The position numbers and the translations under genes are program-made. Shown here one piece after another: positions 1 through 8,727 of a stretch of DNA of 64,000 nucleotides. The notes beneath the pieces are model-generated. The model was not told the DNA's origin. It searched no databases and saw only the letters and a program-made list of their open reading frames with translations. Positions within the stretch are counted from its first letter, which is position 1, and each line of letters begins with the position of its first letter. Source of the stretch: CAZNKU01 sp045541135 (GTDB taxonomy: Bacteria > Bacillota > Clostridia > Monoglobales > Firm-18); the NCBI GenBank assembly GCA_045541135.1, contig JAZQIO010000020.1:45010-109009 (forward strand), given 5' to 3'.

Positions 1-855
1 AATGAAAAAGCAATAGAAAGTGCAAAAAAATACTGGCAACAGGTAAACGATACTCAAATCAGAAATACAGGAAACGGTACAGTTGGTGAATTCTGGACAG
101 AAAACGGTAATGCTCCTGCATTACTTGGTGCCGATGTAAAGCCTAACGAAAACTGTGTTGCTGTAGGTTGGATAGAATTAAGCCTTATGATGTTTTATAA
201 AGAACAAAGTGTAAAATACCTTGATGCAATAGAAAAATCGCTTTTTAACCACATCCTGGGGTCACTTTCCGAAGACGGTACGGACTTTGCGTACTACCAG
301 CCAAACTATGGCAAAAAACTAAGCACAACTGATGAAGAAATGTACAAATGTTGCCGTTACCGAGGCTTTACACTTTTTGCATATTTACAGGATATGCTAT
401 ACTACAGTGACGAAAACTGCATAATTCCAATGATTTATCAGGCAAGTGAATATGAAGATGAATATGTAAAAATAATTCAAAAAACTAACTATCCATTTGA
501 CACAAGCATTGAATTTGATGTAACAACAAAAAAAGAATGTAACAAAAAGTTAAAGCTTAAAATTCCGGGTTGGTGCAAAAAGTACACATTAAATACCAAA
601 TACGAATATGCTGACGGATACTTGATTTTAGATTGCAAGAATATGTCAATTAATCTTAATCTTGAAAGTGATATTATTGAGGAAAGAGGAATAATTAACG
701 GAATAGAATATGTCTCATATTCAAAAGGACCGCTTCTTCTGACTCTTGAGCCCGATGCGAAAAATCCTTTATATATAAAAGACGGTTACAAGCTGACGGA
801 TTACGCTTCTGCAGGTAGAAAATACGATTATTATGTATGGATCAGAAAAGAATAA
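1..855 (+). CDS. GH127-like glycosidase (beta-L-arabinofuranosidase family), C-terminal part
   Basis: The frame is open from base 1, so the gene begins upstream of the window; 284 residues are visible. Members of the GH127/DUF1680 family remove beta-L-arabinofuranosyl units and hold a zinc ion with one Glu and three Cys. The visible part has a matching Glu-x-Cys (ENC, partial residues 50-52) and a later Cys-Cys pair (KCC, residues 117-118), followed by the beta-rich C-terminal region. No secretion signal can be judged because the N-terminus is missing. It converges on tsf. The family call rests on the spacing of the Cys motifs and overall pattern; the exact substrate is unknown. Confidence 0.7.
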   Translation, partial: NEKAIESAKKYWQQVNDTQIRNTGNGTVGEFWTENGNAPALLGADVKPNENCVAVGWIELSLMMFYKEQSVKYLDAIEKSLFNHILGSLSEDGTDFAYYQPNYGKKLSTTDEEMYKCCRYRGFTLFAYLQDMLYYSDENCIIPMIYQASEYEDEYVKIIQKTNYPFDTSIEFDVTTKKECNKKLKLKIPGWCKKYTLNTKYEYADGYLILDCKNMSINLNLESDIIEERGIINGIEYVSYSKGPLLLTLEPDAKNPLYIKDGYKLTDYASAGRKYDYYVWIRKE

Positions 856-884
856 TAAATTGAATAATAAATTGAGCGATACAC

Positions 885-917
885 ACAAAAAAAGACGGAA
901 ACATACGTTTCCGTCTT
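885..917 (-). terminator. Terminator of the rpsB-tsf operon
   Basis: An 11-bp perfect stem (892-902 with 907-917) with a 4-nt loop. Read on the minus strand it is followed by a T run (the A run at 886-893 on the plus strand), so it ends tsf transcription. The plus-strand T tract is poor, so its effect on the convergent GH127-like gene is less certain. Confidence 0.8.
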
Positions 918-933
918 AAAAAACAATTTTAAA

Positions 934-1830
934 TTATTTCATCATACTTGCAACTTCAGCAGCGAAGTCGTCAGCTTTCTTTTCAAGACCTTCGCCCTTT
1001 TCAAAACGAACGAAGTCAACCAACTTAACGCCCTTAGAAGCAAGGAATTTTTCAACAGACATGCTGTCATCCTTAACGAATGCCTGCTTTGTCAAGCAGT
1101 TCTGTTCATAGAACTTATTGATTTTACCTGTAAGCATTTTTTCAAGAATGTTTTCAGGCTTGTTAGCATTCTTAGGATCTTCTTTCATCTGAGCAAGAAT
1201 GAAGTGCTTTTCCTTTTCAACGTCTTCAGCAGGAACTGATTCTACGTCAAGGTATGCAGGGTTCATAGCAGCGATGTGCATAGCAACATCTCTTGCAGCT
1301 TCTTTAGCTTCATCGCCAAAGTCTGCACATTCAACATTAACCATAACACCGATTCTGCCGCCCATGTGGATGTAACCAACAACGTTGCCGTCGAAACGAG
1401 CAAATCTTCTAAGATTCATGTTTTCACCGATCTTAGCGATTTTTTCTGTAAGCAAATCTTTGATTGTTACAGCGTTGTCATCAACAAAGTTAGATGCAAG
1501 CAATGTATCAACATCAGCAGGATTTGTAGCAATAACCTGCTTAGCAATATTTTTAACAAGTGCCTGGAATTCTTCGTTTTTAGCAACGAAATCTGTTTCA
1601 GAGTTAACTTCAACCATAGCACCTACGTTACCGTCAACAAGAATGTCAACCATACCTTCAGCAGCGATTCTGCCTGCCTTCTTTTCAGCAGTAGCAAGAC
1701 CTTTTTCTCTTAGAAAATCCATAGCCTTGTCAAAATCACCGTTAGTTTCTGTAAGAGCCTTTTTGCAGTCCATCATACCGCAACCGGTCTTTTCACGCAA
1801 ATTTTTAACATCTGCAGCTGTAAAACTCAT
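934..1830 (-). CDS. tsf: Translation elongation factor Ts
   Basis: 298 residues. EF-Ts is the guanine nucleotide exchange factor that regenerates EF-Tu-GTP in the cytoplasm. The N-terminal UBA-like domain carries the family signature (VKNLREKTGCGMMDCKKAL, about residues 9-27), followed by the core with TDFVAKNEEF and the FARFDGNVVGYIH segment. The length matches the usual 290-310 residues. The start is the ATG preceded by an AGGAG site. It lies 39 bp downstream of rpsB in the conserved rpsB-tsf order and ends at the hairpin near 892-917. Confidence 0.97.
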   Translation of the reverse strand: MSFTAADVKNLREKTGCGMMDCKKALTETNGDFDKAMDFLREKGLATAEKKAGRIAAEGMVDILVDGNVGAMVEVNSETDFVAKNEEFQALVKNIAKQVIATNPADVDTLLASNFVDDNAVTIKDLLTEKIAKIGENMNLRRFARFDGNVVGYIHMGGRIGVMVNVECADFGDEAKEAARDVAMHIAAMNPAYLDVESVPAEDVEKEKHFILAQMKEDPKNANKPENILEKMLTGKINKFYEQNCLTKQAFVKDDSMSVEKFLASKGVKLVDFVRFEKGEGLEKKADDFAAEVASMMK

Positions 1831-1869
1831 ATTTAAAGTCTCCTTTATTTAAAATTTGGGAATGACAAA

Positions 1870-2607
1870 TTATTCAGCATCTGCTGCTTCAGCGTCATCT
1901 TCTTCGACTGCTGCTGCCATTGATTCGCCCTGTTTTGCTTCCAAAACAGCGTTTGCAATGCATTCAACAATCAATTTAACTGCTCTGATAGCGTCATCGT
2001 TACCGGGAATAACGTAATCAACTTCTTCAGGGTCACAGTTTGTATCAACAATAGCTACTACAGGAATGTTAAGTCTCTTAGCTTCTGCAATAGCGATTTT
2101 TTCCTTACGTGGGTCAACAACGAACATAGCACCGGGCATGTCCTTCATTTCCTTAATACCGCCGAAGTTCTTTTCAAGCTTTTCCATTTCCTTTTTAAGC
2201 TTCATAACTTCCTTCTTAGGTAGAAGTTCGAATGTACCGTCTTCTTCCATCTTCTGTAGCTGATACAAACGGTCAATACTCTTTCTGATAGTTTTGAAGT
2301 TTGTAAGCATACCACCCAACCAACGGTTGTTAACGTAGTACATACCGATTCTCTTAGCTTCTTCTGTGATAGCTTCCTGAGCCTGTTTCTTTGTACCTAC
2401 AAACAAGATGTCCTTGCCGTCCAAAGCTACGTCTCTTACGAAAGCGTAAGCTTCTTCAATCTTCTTTGCAGTCTTCTGCAAGTCGATGATGTAGATACCG
2501 TTTCTTTCTGTGAAAATGTACTCTGCCATTTTCGGGTTCCATCTGCGAGTCTGGTGTCCAAAGTGTACACCGGCCTCAAGCAGCTGTTTCATTGAAATTA
2601 CTGCCAT
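1870..2607 (-). CDS. rpsB: 30S ribosomal protein S2
   Basis: 245 residues. S2 is a structural protein of the small ribosomal subunit. The N-terminus MAVISMKQLLEAGVHFGHQT is the canonical S2 start, and the signatures RWNPKMAEYIF and GTKKQAQEAI are present. A longer in-frame opening exists upstream, but the ATG at 2607 is preceded by a perfect AAGGAGG (2617-2623) at good spacing. The acidic C-terminal tail is typical. First gene of the rpsB-tsf operon, with its own promoter at 2727-2755 and a 120-nt leader. Confidence 0.97.
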   Translation of the reverse strand: MAVISMKQLLEAGVHFGHQTRRWNPKMAEYIFTERNGIYIIDLQKTAKKIEEAYAFVRDVALDGKDILFVGTKKQAQEAITEEAKRIGMYYVNNRWLGGMLTNFKTIRKSIDRLYQLQKMEEDGTFELLPKKEVMKLKKEMEKLEKNFGGIKEMKDMPGAMFVVDPRKEKIAIAEAKRLNIPVVAIVDTNCDPEEVDYVIPGNDDAIRAVKLIVECIANAVLEAKQGESMAAAVEEDDAEAADAE

Positions 2608-2755
2608 TTTTATTTTCCTCCTTGTTTTTATACCTCCGCAAAACTTCATTTTTATGCGCAACCACTTGGGCAACAGCACACAAATCCGTCTGCGTGTGTA
2701 TTTTTAGCTGTTTTTACAGCTTGAATATTATATCACATATTTTCTATAATTGCAA
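2608..2755 (-). promoter_or_regulatory. rpsB promoter and about 120-nt leader
   Basis: On the minus strand, TTGCAA (2750-2755) and TATAAT (2727-2732) are separated by 17 bp; the -10 box abuts the trmFO stop codon. The leader that follows begins with a GCTGT/ACAGC hairpin and has a further GC-richer segment before the AAGGAGG site. S2 operons are often autoregulated by S2 binding the leader; whether this one folds into a known S2-leader class cannot be decided by eye. Confidence 0.7.
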
Positions 2756-4019
2756 GAGCTTTTTTAGAAATTTTTTCATATCTTTCCTTTTTATTTTTAA
2801 TTCGCTCCTCAAGTGACGGCAAAAGACCGAAATTTATATTCATTGGCTGAAAATTCTTGCCCGAATACTCGGAAATATAAGCCGCCAAAGCACCGTGTGC
2901 CGTAGCACGGTCAAACACAACTTTTTCCTTGCCAAGAGCCTTCATTGCGGCATTTATTCCTGCCACAAGACCGCTTGAAGCACTTTCCACATAGCCTTCA
3001 ACGCCCGTTATCTGACCCGCAAAGAAAACATCGGGATGATTTTTCATATTATATGTTGCGTCCAGAAGGTTAGGCGAATTAATGTATGTGTTTCTGTGCA
3101 TTACACCGTATCGTGCAAAGCTTGCATTTTCAAGTCCCGGAATCATGCCGAAAACTCTTTTTTGCTCAGGGAATTTAAGATGAGTCTGAAAACCTACTAT
3201 ATTGTACATTGTTCCCTCGGCATTATCCTGACGAAGCTGAACAACTGCGTAATTTTTAGTACCGTCAGGCTTATCGAGTCCGACAGGTTTTAAAGGACCG
3301 AACACAAGTGTGTCCTTGCCTCTTTTTGCCATAACCTCTACGGGCATACAACCCTCAAACACATTGTTTTCGAACTCTTTAAGCTCTGCAGTTTCCGCAT
3401 TTACAAGCTCTGTCCAGAAGGCTTCATACTGCTCCTTTGACATAGGGCAGTTAATGTAGTCATCTCCACCCTTGCCGTAACGTGCCGCTTTGTAGGTTAT
3501 GTTATGGTCAATGCTGTCATACATAACAATTGGCGCCGCCGCATCAAAAAAGTGCAGATATTCTTCTCCCTCTGTAAGTCTTGTTATTTCTCCGATAAGT
3601 GCATCGGAAGTAAGGGGTCCCGTTGCAATTACAACAATACCGTCGGGAATTTCCGATACTTCCTCCGATAACACAAGTTCTATATTTTCATGATTTTTAA
3701 TCTTTTCGGTAATCATATCCGAAAAGCCCTGTCTGTCTACTGCCAAAGCACCGCCTGCAGGAACCTTTGTAGCATCGGCACATTCCATAATCAGGGAATT
3801 TAAAAGACGCATTTCTTCCTTTAAAAGACCTACTGCATTTGTAATACCGTCTGCACGCAGAGAATTACTGCACACAAGCTCCGCAAGGCTGTCGTTTTTA
3901 TGAGCAGGTGATTTTTTATCCGGCTTCATATCTATAAGCCTTACTTTAACACCTCTGTTTGCAATCTGCCATGCCGCCTCACAGCCTGCAAGTCCGGCAC
4001 CTATAACAGTTACTGTCAT
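2733..4019 (-). CDS. trmFO: tRNA (uracil-54-C5) methyltransferase, folate dependent
   Basis: 428 residues. TrmFO makes ribothymidine at position 54 of tRNA using methylenetetrahydrofolate and FAD. The N-terminal dinucleotide-binding motif VIGAGLAGCEAAWQIA (residues 5-20) and the Cys-containing ELVCSNSLR segment are characteristic, as are GPLTSD and the C-terminal GQITGVEGYVESA FAD-binding region. Length is typical (430-450). Its ATG overlaps the topA stop codon by 4 bp (ATGA), so the two are translationally coupled. The rpsB promoter overlaps its 3' end. Confidence 0.95.
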   Translation of the reverse strand: MTVTVIGAGLAGCEAAWQIANRGVKVRLIDMKPDKKSPAHKNDSLAELVCSNSLRADGITNAVGLLKEEMRLLNSLIMECADATKVPAGGALAVDRQGFSDMITEKIKNHENIELVLSEEVSEIPDGIVVIATGPLTSDALIGEITRLTEGEEYLHFFDAAAPIVMYDSIDHNITYKAARYGKGGDDYINCPMSKEQYEAFWTELVNAETAELKEFENNVFEGCMPVEVMAKRGKDTLVFGPLKPVGLDKPDGTKNYAVVQLRQDNAEGTMYNIVGFQTHLKFPEQKRVFGMIPGLENASFARYGVMHRNTYINSPNLLDATYNMKNHPDVFFAGQITGVEGYVESASSGLVAGINAAMKALGKEKVVFDRATAHGALAAYISEYSGKNFQPMNINFGLLPSLEERIKNKKERYEKISKKALAIIENM

Positions 4020-6106
4020 TTGCTCTTTTTCTCCTTATTTTCTTCATAACCACATTTTTCGTTAGCACAATATACGCGTTTTTTGCCTCTGAATTTGTTT
4101 TCAAGCATCAACCCACCACATTTAGGGCATTCCTGAGTAAGAGGTGTATCCCATGTCATAAATTCACAGGTCGGATTATGTTCACAGCCATAATATGTTT
4201 TGCCTCTTTTGGATTTCTTAATCAAAAGCTTGCCGCCGCACTTAGGGCAGTTTGCACCGGATTCCTTAATAATAGGCTTGGCATTTCTGCATTCCGGAAA
4301 ACCCGGGCAAGCAAGGAATTTGCCGAAGCGTCCCATTTTGTAAACCATCATTCTGCCGCACTTTTCGCAAGGTACGTCGGAAATCTCATCTTCAATTTTA
4401 ATTTTGCCTATTTCATCTTCCGCATTTTTAAGTGTTTCTGCAAAAGGTCCGTAAAAATCGGAAACAACCTTTACCCAATCAATCGTTCCTTCTTCTACAT
4501 CATCAAGCTTTTCTTCCATATTTGCGGTAAATTCAATATCCACAATATCCTTGAAATATTCTACCATAAGGTCAGTAATTACCGTACCAAGCTCTGTGGG
4601 ATGCAAAGCTTTGCCCTTACGTGAAACATAGTTTCTTGAAAGAATTGTTGTTATGGTAGGCGCATAAGTACTGGGACGACCTATACCATCTTCTTCCATT
4701 GCCTTTATAAGTGATGCTTCGGTATATCTTGCAGGTGGCTCTGTAAAGTGCTGTGATTCTTCAAGCTTTGAAAGCTTAAGCTCTTCGCCCTTTTCAAGAA
4801 CCGGCAAAGCACCGTCATCATCTTCCTTATTTTCCTTGCTTTCAACATATATTTTCATAAAGCCGGGGAATTTTACAGTTGAGCCGTTAGCCTTGAAAAC
4901 ATAGTCTGCAACATCAATATCTACTGAAACAGTATCAAAAACCGCAGATGCCATCTGGCTTGCAACAAAGCGTTCCCATATAAGCTTATAAACCTTATAT
5001 AAATCAGGTGTTAAACTGTCCTTGACATCTTCGGGAAGTAGCGATACATTTGAAGGTCGTATAGCTTCATGTGCATCCTGAGCGGATTTTTTAGTTTTAT
5101 ATGTGCGTGGTGTTTCAGGAGCATATTCTGCACCGTAGGTTGATTTGATAAAATCATAAGCCGCAGCCTTTGCTTCGTCTGAAATACGAAGTGAATCTGT
5201 TCTCATATATGTGATAAGACCAATTGTTCCCTTGCCCTTAACCTCAACACCTTCATAAAGCTGCTGAGCTGCCTGCATAGTGCGGCGTGATGTAAAGTTA
5301 AGCTTTCGTGACGCTTCCTGCTGAAGTGTACTTGTTGTAAACGGTGGTGCAGGATTGCGGCTTTTTGTCTTTGTAACCACATCACTTACCACATATGAGC
5401 CACCATCAATTTTCGCAAGAATTTCACGTACCTGTGCTTCATTTGTAAGTTCGATTTTCCCCTTTTTATCACCGTAGAAATGTGCGGTAAACTTTTTACG
5501 GTCACCATTTTTATTAAGCTTAGCGTCAATTCTCCAGTATTCCTGAGGAATAAATGCTTCAATTTCTCTTTCACGGTCTACAACAAGGCGTGTCGCAACA
5601 GACTGCACACGACCTGCACTAAGTCCTTTTTTAACCTTTTTCCATAAAAGCGGACTTATTTTGTAACCCACAATTCGGTCAAGAGCACGTCTTGCCTGTT
5701 GAGCATCAACCAGATCCCGGTCAATTGTTCTTGGATTTTTTACAGCATTCTGAATTGCCGATTTTGTAATTTCGTTAAAAGTTATACGGTAAGTATCCTT
5801 GTCCGCAATTTCCAAAGCGGACGCAAGATGCCAGGAAATCGCTTCACCTTCACGGTCAGGGTCAGTTGCAAGAAATACTTTTTTTGCCGCCTTTGCTTCC
5901 TTTTTAAGCTTGTTAAGCAGGTCGCCTTTACCCCTTATGGTAATATAACGTGGTTCAAAATTGTTTTCCACATCAATCCCCAACTGACTTTTCGGTAAAT
6001 CACGGATATGTCCGTTTGATGCAAGGACTGTATAGTTTTTGCCTAAATACTTTTTAATTGTCTTAGCCTTGGCAGGTGATTCCACCACCACTAAATAGTC
6101 TGCCAT
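4016..6106 (-). CDS. topA: DNA topoisomerase I
   Basis: 696 residues. This type IA enzyme relaxes negatively supercoiled DNA. It opens with the TOPRIM domain (LVVVESPAKAKTIKKYLG) and has FLATDPDREGEAISWHL, the active-site tyrosine segment GLITYMRTDSLRIS (about residue 300), and at the C-terminus three zinc-ribbon units with CxxC pairs (CEKCG, CPKCG, CPKCG). It follows dprA with a 21-bp gap and overlaps trmFO by 4 bp; the dprA-topA-trmFO order is common in Firmicutes. Confidence 0.97.
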   Translation of the reverse strand: MADYLVVVESPAKAKTIKKYLGKNYTVLASNGHIRDLPKSQLGIDVENNFEPRYITIRGKGDLLNKLKKEAKAAKKVFLATDPDREGEAISWHLASALEIADKDTYRITFNEITKSAIQNAVKNPRTIDRDLVDAQQARRALDRIVGYKISPLLWKKVKKGLSAGRVQSVATRLVVDREREIEAFIPQEYWRIDAKLNKNGDRKKFTAHFYGDKKGKIELTNEAQVREILAKIDGGSYVVSDVVTKTKSRNPAPPFTTSTLQQEASRKLNFTSRRTMQAAQQLYEGVEVKGKGTIGLITYMRTDSLRISDEAKAAAYDFIKSTYGAEYAPETPRTYKTKKSAQDAHEAIRPSNVSLLPEDVKDSLTPDLYKVYKLIWERFVASQMASAVFDTVSVDIDVADYVFKANGSTVKFPGFMKIYVESKENKEDDDGALPVLEKGEELKLSKLEESQHFTEPPARYTEASLIKAMEEDGIGRPSTYAPTITTILSRNYVSRKGKALHPTELGTVITDLMVEYFKDIVDIEFTANMEEKLDDVEEGTIDWVKVVSDFYGPFAETLKNAEDEIGKIKIEDEISDVPCEKCGRMMVYKMGRFGKFLACPGFPECRNAKPIIKESGANCPKCGGKLLIKKSKRGKTYYGCEHNPTCEFMTWDTPLTQECPKCGGLMLENKFRGKKRVYCANEKCGYEENKEKKSK

Positions 6107-6127
6107 ATAGCCCTCCGTTTCTGCCTT

Positions 6128-7243
6128 TTAAAGGCTCAAAATATATTGTTTGCCGGGTAGTTGTTTTACCATACCCGAAAGTTCCAACATAAACAGGCAT
6201 TGGTTTGCCACTGCAATTTCCACGCCTGACTTAAAACAAATTTCATCTATATGCATAGGTGTGTTGGAATCCAACACCTCTGCAATTTTACGTTGATCTC
6301 CCGTCAGCTTTTCAAAAACAATGTTCATCCGTTGCTGACTGTCATCACCGACGCCTGCGGAATTTTCTTCAACTAACATATAACCCATATCCATAACAAT
6401 GTCATCCGCACAGGTTACAAGTCCTGCCCCTTCGCGAATAAGCTTGTGTGATACTGCACTAAGAGGATTATCAACATTACCCGGCAGACAAAACACTTCT
6501 CTGCCCTGATCTTTTGCAAGATTTGCAGTTATTGAGGACCCGCTTGACGCCTTACCCTCCACAACAAGCACAGCATTTGACATTCCGCTTACTATTCTGT
6601 TTCGCACAGGAAAATGTGTAGGTAAAGGTGCTGTGCCCGGTGCAAATTCAGAAATAACCGCACCGTTTTGTTCAATTAAATCCTTAATTGCCCCGTTTTC
6701 CGGCGGGTAAAGTATATCTACGCCGCAACCAAGTACAGCCACGGTTAAAGCCTCTGCACGTATTGCACCCTTGTGTGCAAGGGTGTCAATTCCTCTTGCC
6801 ATACCGCTTACAATCATAAACCCTCTGTTGCCAAGATCTGCCGCAATTTTCTCTGCCATTTTGGCACCATAATTGCTTGGTCGTCTTGAACCCACAATTG
6901 CAATGGCAGGAATGTTTTTAACATCGGGCAGTTTTCCTTTAACATAAAGCAAAACAGGCGGACACGATATATTCTTAAGATTTTCGGGATAATCATCATC
7001 AAAAATTGTAACGACATTTATTCCCAGCGCCACACATTCTGCGAAAATTTCTTCCGCTCTTTGCAGGGTTTTATCATTTAATCTGGTTATATGTGCACCG
7101 GTTATACCCGAAATAAGCGCAAGTTCTTCTGAATCTGCATTATATATTGCCTCAAAGGAATTATAATATTCACACAAAAGCGGTGAAATACGACTTCCTG
7201 CTCCAAAAGCCTCTGCCAACCATATTGCATAAATCTTTTCCAT
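6128..7243 (-). CDS. dprA: DNA-processing protein DprA/Smf
   Basis: 371 residues. DprA binds single-stranded DNA and loads RecA during natural transformation; in many Clostridia it is kept without an obvious full competence set. The Rossmann-like core shows IVGSRRPSNYGAKMA, VSGMARGIDTLAHKGA and LGCGVDILYPPEN, with a C-terminal winged-helix-like segment. A GTG at 7249 opens the frame, but it sits only 2 nt from the GGAG; the ATG at 7243 has 8-nt spacing and is chosen. It lies downstream of the SpoU-type methyltransferase and upstream of topA. Confidence 0.93.
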   Translation of the reverse strand: MEKIYAIWLAEAFGAGSRISPLLCEYYNSFEAIYNADSEELALISGITGAHITRLNDKTLQRAEEIFAECVALGINVVTIFDDDYPENLKNISCPPVLLYVKGKLPDVKNIPAIAIVGSRRPSNYGAKMAEKIAADLGNRGFMIVSGMARGIDTLAHKGAIRAEALTVAVLGCGVDILYPPENGAIKDLIEQNGAVISEFAPGTAPLPTHFPVRNRIVSGMSNAVLVVEGKASSGSSITANLAKDQGREVFCLPGNVDNPLSAVSHKLIREGAGLVTCADDIVMDMGYMLVEENSAGVGDDSQQRMNIVFEKLTGDQRKIAEVLDSNTPMHIDEICFKSGVEIAVANQCLFMLELSGMVKQLPGKQYILSL

Positions 7244-7257
7244 AATCACTACTCCGG

Positions 7258-8010
7258 TTATTTAATTCTTTTCTGTCTTAAAATTTCATACATAACAATA
7301 CTGCCTGCCACAGAAGCATTAAGTGATTCTGAATTTCCGCACATAGGTATAAGTGTACGTATTTTAGCCATATCTGTCACCTCTTTGCTTACACCATGAG
7401 CTTCATTCCCAACAACAACTGCAGTTTTTTCAGGGAATTTTATGTCATACAAATCTACAGAACCGTCTAAAACAGTAGCAACTATTGCATATTCTTTAAG
7501 GTGTTTATTTAAATCATCAGCCTGTGCAAAATAAACCGGCAAACGGAAAATAGAGCCCATTGTCGAACGCACCACCTTGGGACTGTATGGGTCAACACTC
7601 CCTTTTAAAAGAATAACTCCGCCTACCCCACTACATTCCGCAGTACGGATAAGGGTCCCCATGTTTCCGGGGTCCGAAACCCCATCGCATACAAGCAAGG
7701 TATCACAATTAATTTCTTCCATATTATAATGGGTTATTTTACATACTGCAAGTATTCCCTGTGTTGTTTCCGTATCTGAAAGTGCCGAAAACATTTTATC
7801 ACTTACACGGTATACAGGCAAGTCGTACTCAACACCATTATAATTTTGAGAAACAAAAATATACTCCGCAATCCCTGCATTTACTGCATCCTCTACAATA
7901 CGCTGTCCTTCTGCCATAAATAGCTTGGCTTTGTAACGTTCAGAACGATTGAGAAGCTTTTTTGTCTGTTTATATATTTTATTTTCTGTTGAAGTGATTT
8001 CTTTTATCAT
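7258..8010 (-). CDS. TrmH/SpoU-family RNA 2'-O-ribose methyltransferase
   Basis: 250 residues. Enzymes of this SPOUT family add a 2'-O-methyl group to rRNA or tRNA using S-adenosylmethionine. An N-terminal substrate-binding part (FMAEGQRIVEDAVNAG) is followed by the knotted catalytic domain with DGVSDPGNMGTLIRTAECSG (motif 1, N and R), VVVGNEAHGVS (motif 2) and IPMCGNSESLNASVAGSI (motif 3). The layout resembles RlmB/TsnR-type enzymes, but the target base is not predictable. Its ATG overlaps the ktrA stop by 4 bp. Confidence 0.88.
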   Translation of the reverse strand: MIKEITSTENKIYKQTKKLLNRSERYKAKLFMAEGQRIVEDAVNAGIAEYIFVSQNYNGVEYDLPVYRVSDKMFSALSDTETTQGILAVCKITHYNMEEINCDTLLVCDGVSDPGNMGTLIRTAECSGVGGVILLKGSVDPYSPKVVRSTMGSIFRLPVYFAQADDLNKHLKEYAIVATVLDGSVDLYDIKFPEKTAVVVGNEAHGVSKEVTDMAKIRTLIPMCGNSESLNASVAGSIVMYEILRQKRIK

Positions 8011-8663
8011 TTTATCTTATTTATTTCCTTTATTGAATCCTCTGTACCTGAAACCACAAGAGTTTGTCCGCTTTTTAAAACTGTGTCGGCACCGGGATTT
8101 GTATCTATATGATCCAGACGAGTGTCCTTTACGGCTATTACATTCAAACCGTATTTTACACGAAGTGCCAGATCCTTTAAGGCTCTTCCTTCCCATTTGG
8201 ACGGAATTTCTATTTCAACTATATTAAAATTAGGATATACCTCAATATAATTTATGACGTTTGATATTGCAATATTATGGGCAATACGATAGGCAGTATC
8301 TCTTTCAGGAAAAACAATTTTATCTGCACCCACTTTTTCAAGAATTCTGGCGTGTATATCATTTTGTGCCTTTGCAATTATATATCCTACATTTAAATCT
8401 CTCAACATAACAGTCAGTAAGATGCTTGTTTCCATATCAGAGGCAATAGATATTACAACAGCATCAAAATTACTTATTCCAAGGGATTTCACAACTTCTT
8501 CGTCAGTTACATCGGCAGTTACTGCATGTGTAACTTTGTTGGATATTGCCTGAATTTTTTCAGGGCACTTATCCACTACCATTACATCGTGTCCCTGCTC
8601 GTATAAAGCTATGGCGATGGCAGAACCGAATCTTCCCATACCTATTACAGCAAAGCTTTTCAT
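8007..8663 (-). CDS. ktrA: Potassium uptake regulatory subunit KtrA (TrkA family)
   Basis: 218 residues. KtrA forms the cytosolic RCK ring that gates the KtrB potassium channel in response to nucleotides. The N-terminal RCK domain has the NAD/ATP-binding GMGRFGSA (residues 8-15) and an acidic VVDKCPEK second strand; a TrkA-C domain (IEIPSKWEGRALKDLALR onward) follows. It has a strong AAAGGGGGA ribosome site and its own promoter overlapping the ktrB stop, although ktrB lies just upstream. Confidence 0.92.
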   Translation of the reverse strand: MKSFAVIGMGRFGSAIAIALYEQGHDVMVVDKCPEKIQAISNKVTHAVTADVTDEEVVKSLGISNFDAVVISIASDMETSILLTVMLRDLNVGYIIAKAQNDIHARILEKVGADKIVFPERDTAYRIAHNIAISNVINYIEVYPNFNIVEIEIPSKWEGRALKDLALRVKYGLNVIAVKDTRLDHIDTNPGADTVLKSGQTLVVSGTEDSIKEINKIK

Positions 8664-8698
8664 GTTAAAAATCCCCCTTTAACAATTTTATATTTTTT

Positions 8699-8727
8699 AA
8701 TATATCAAATAATTTTAAAAAAATCAA
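8699..8727 (-). promoter_or_regulatory. Promoter of ktrA and downstream genes
   Basis: Minus-strand TTGATT (8722-8727) and TATATT (8699-8704), spacer 17 bp. The -35 box includes the ktrB stop codon. This would allow ktrA-methyltransferase-dprA transcription independent of ktrB. Confidence 0.6.

Noticed and set aside
1276..1852. Two overlapping plus-strand open frames opposite tsf
   Set aside because: Mirror frames of a well-supported gene; no ribosome site, no domain.
5203..5574. Two minus-strand frames inside topA
   Set aside because: Alternative frames of the topoisomerase coding sequence, low complexity, no ribosome site.
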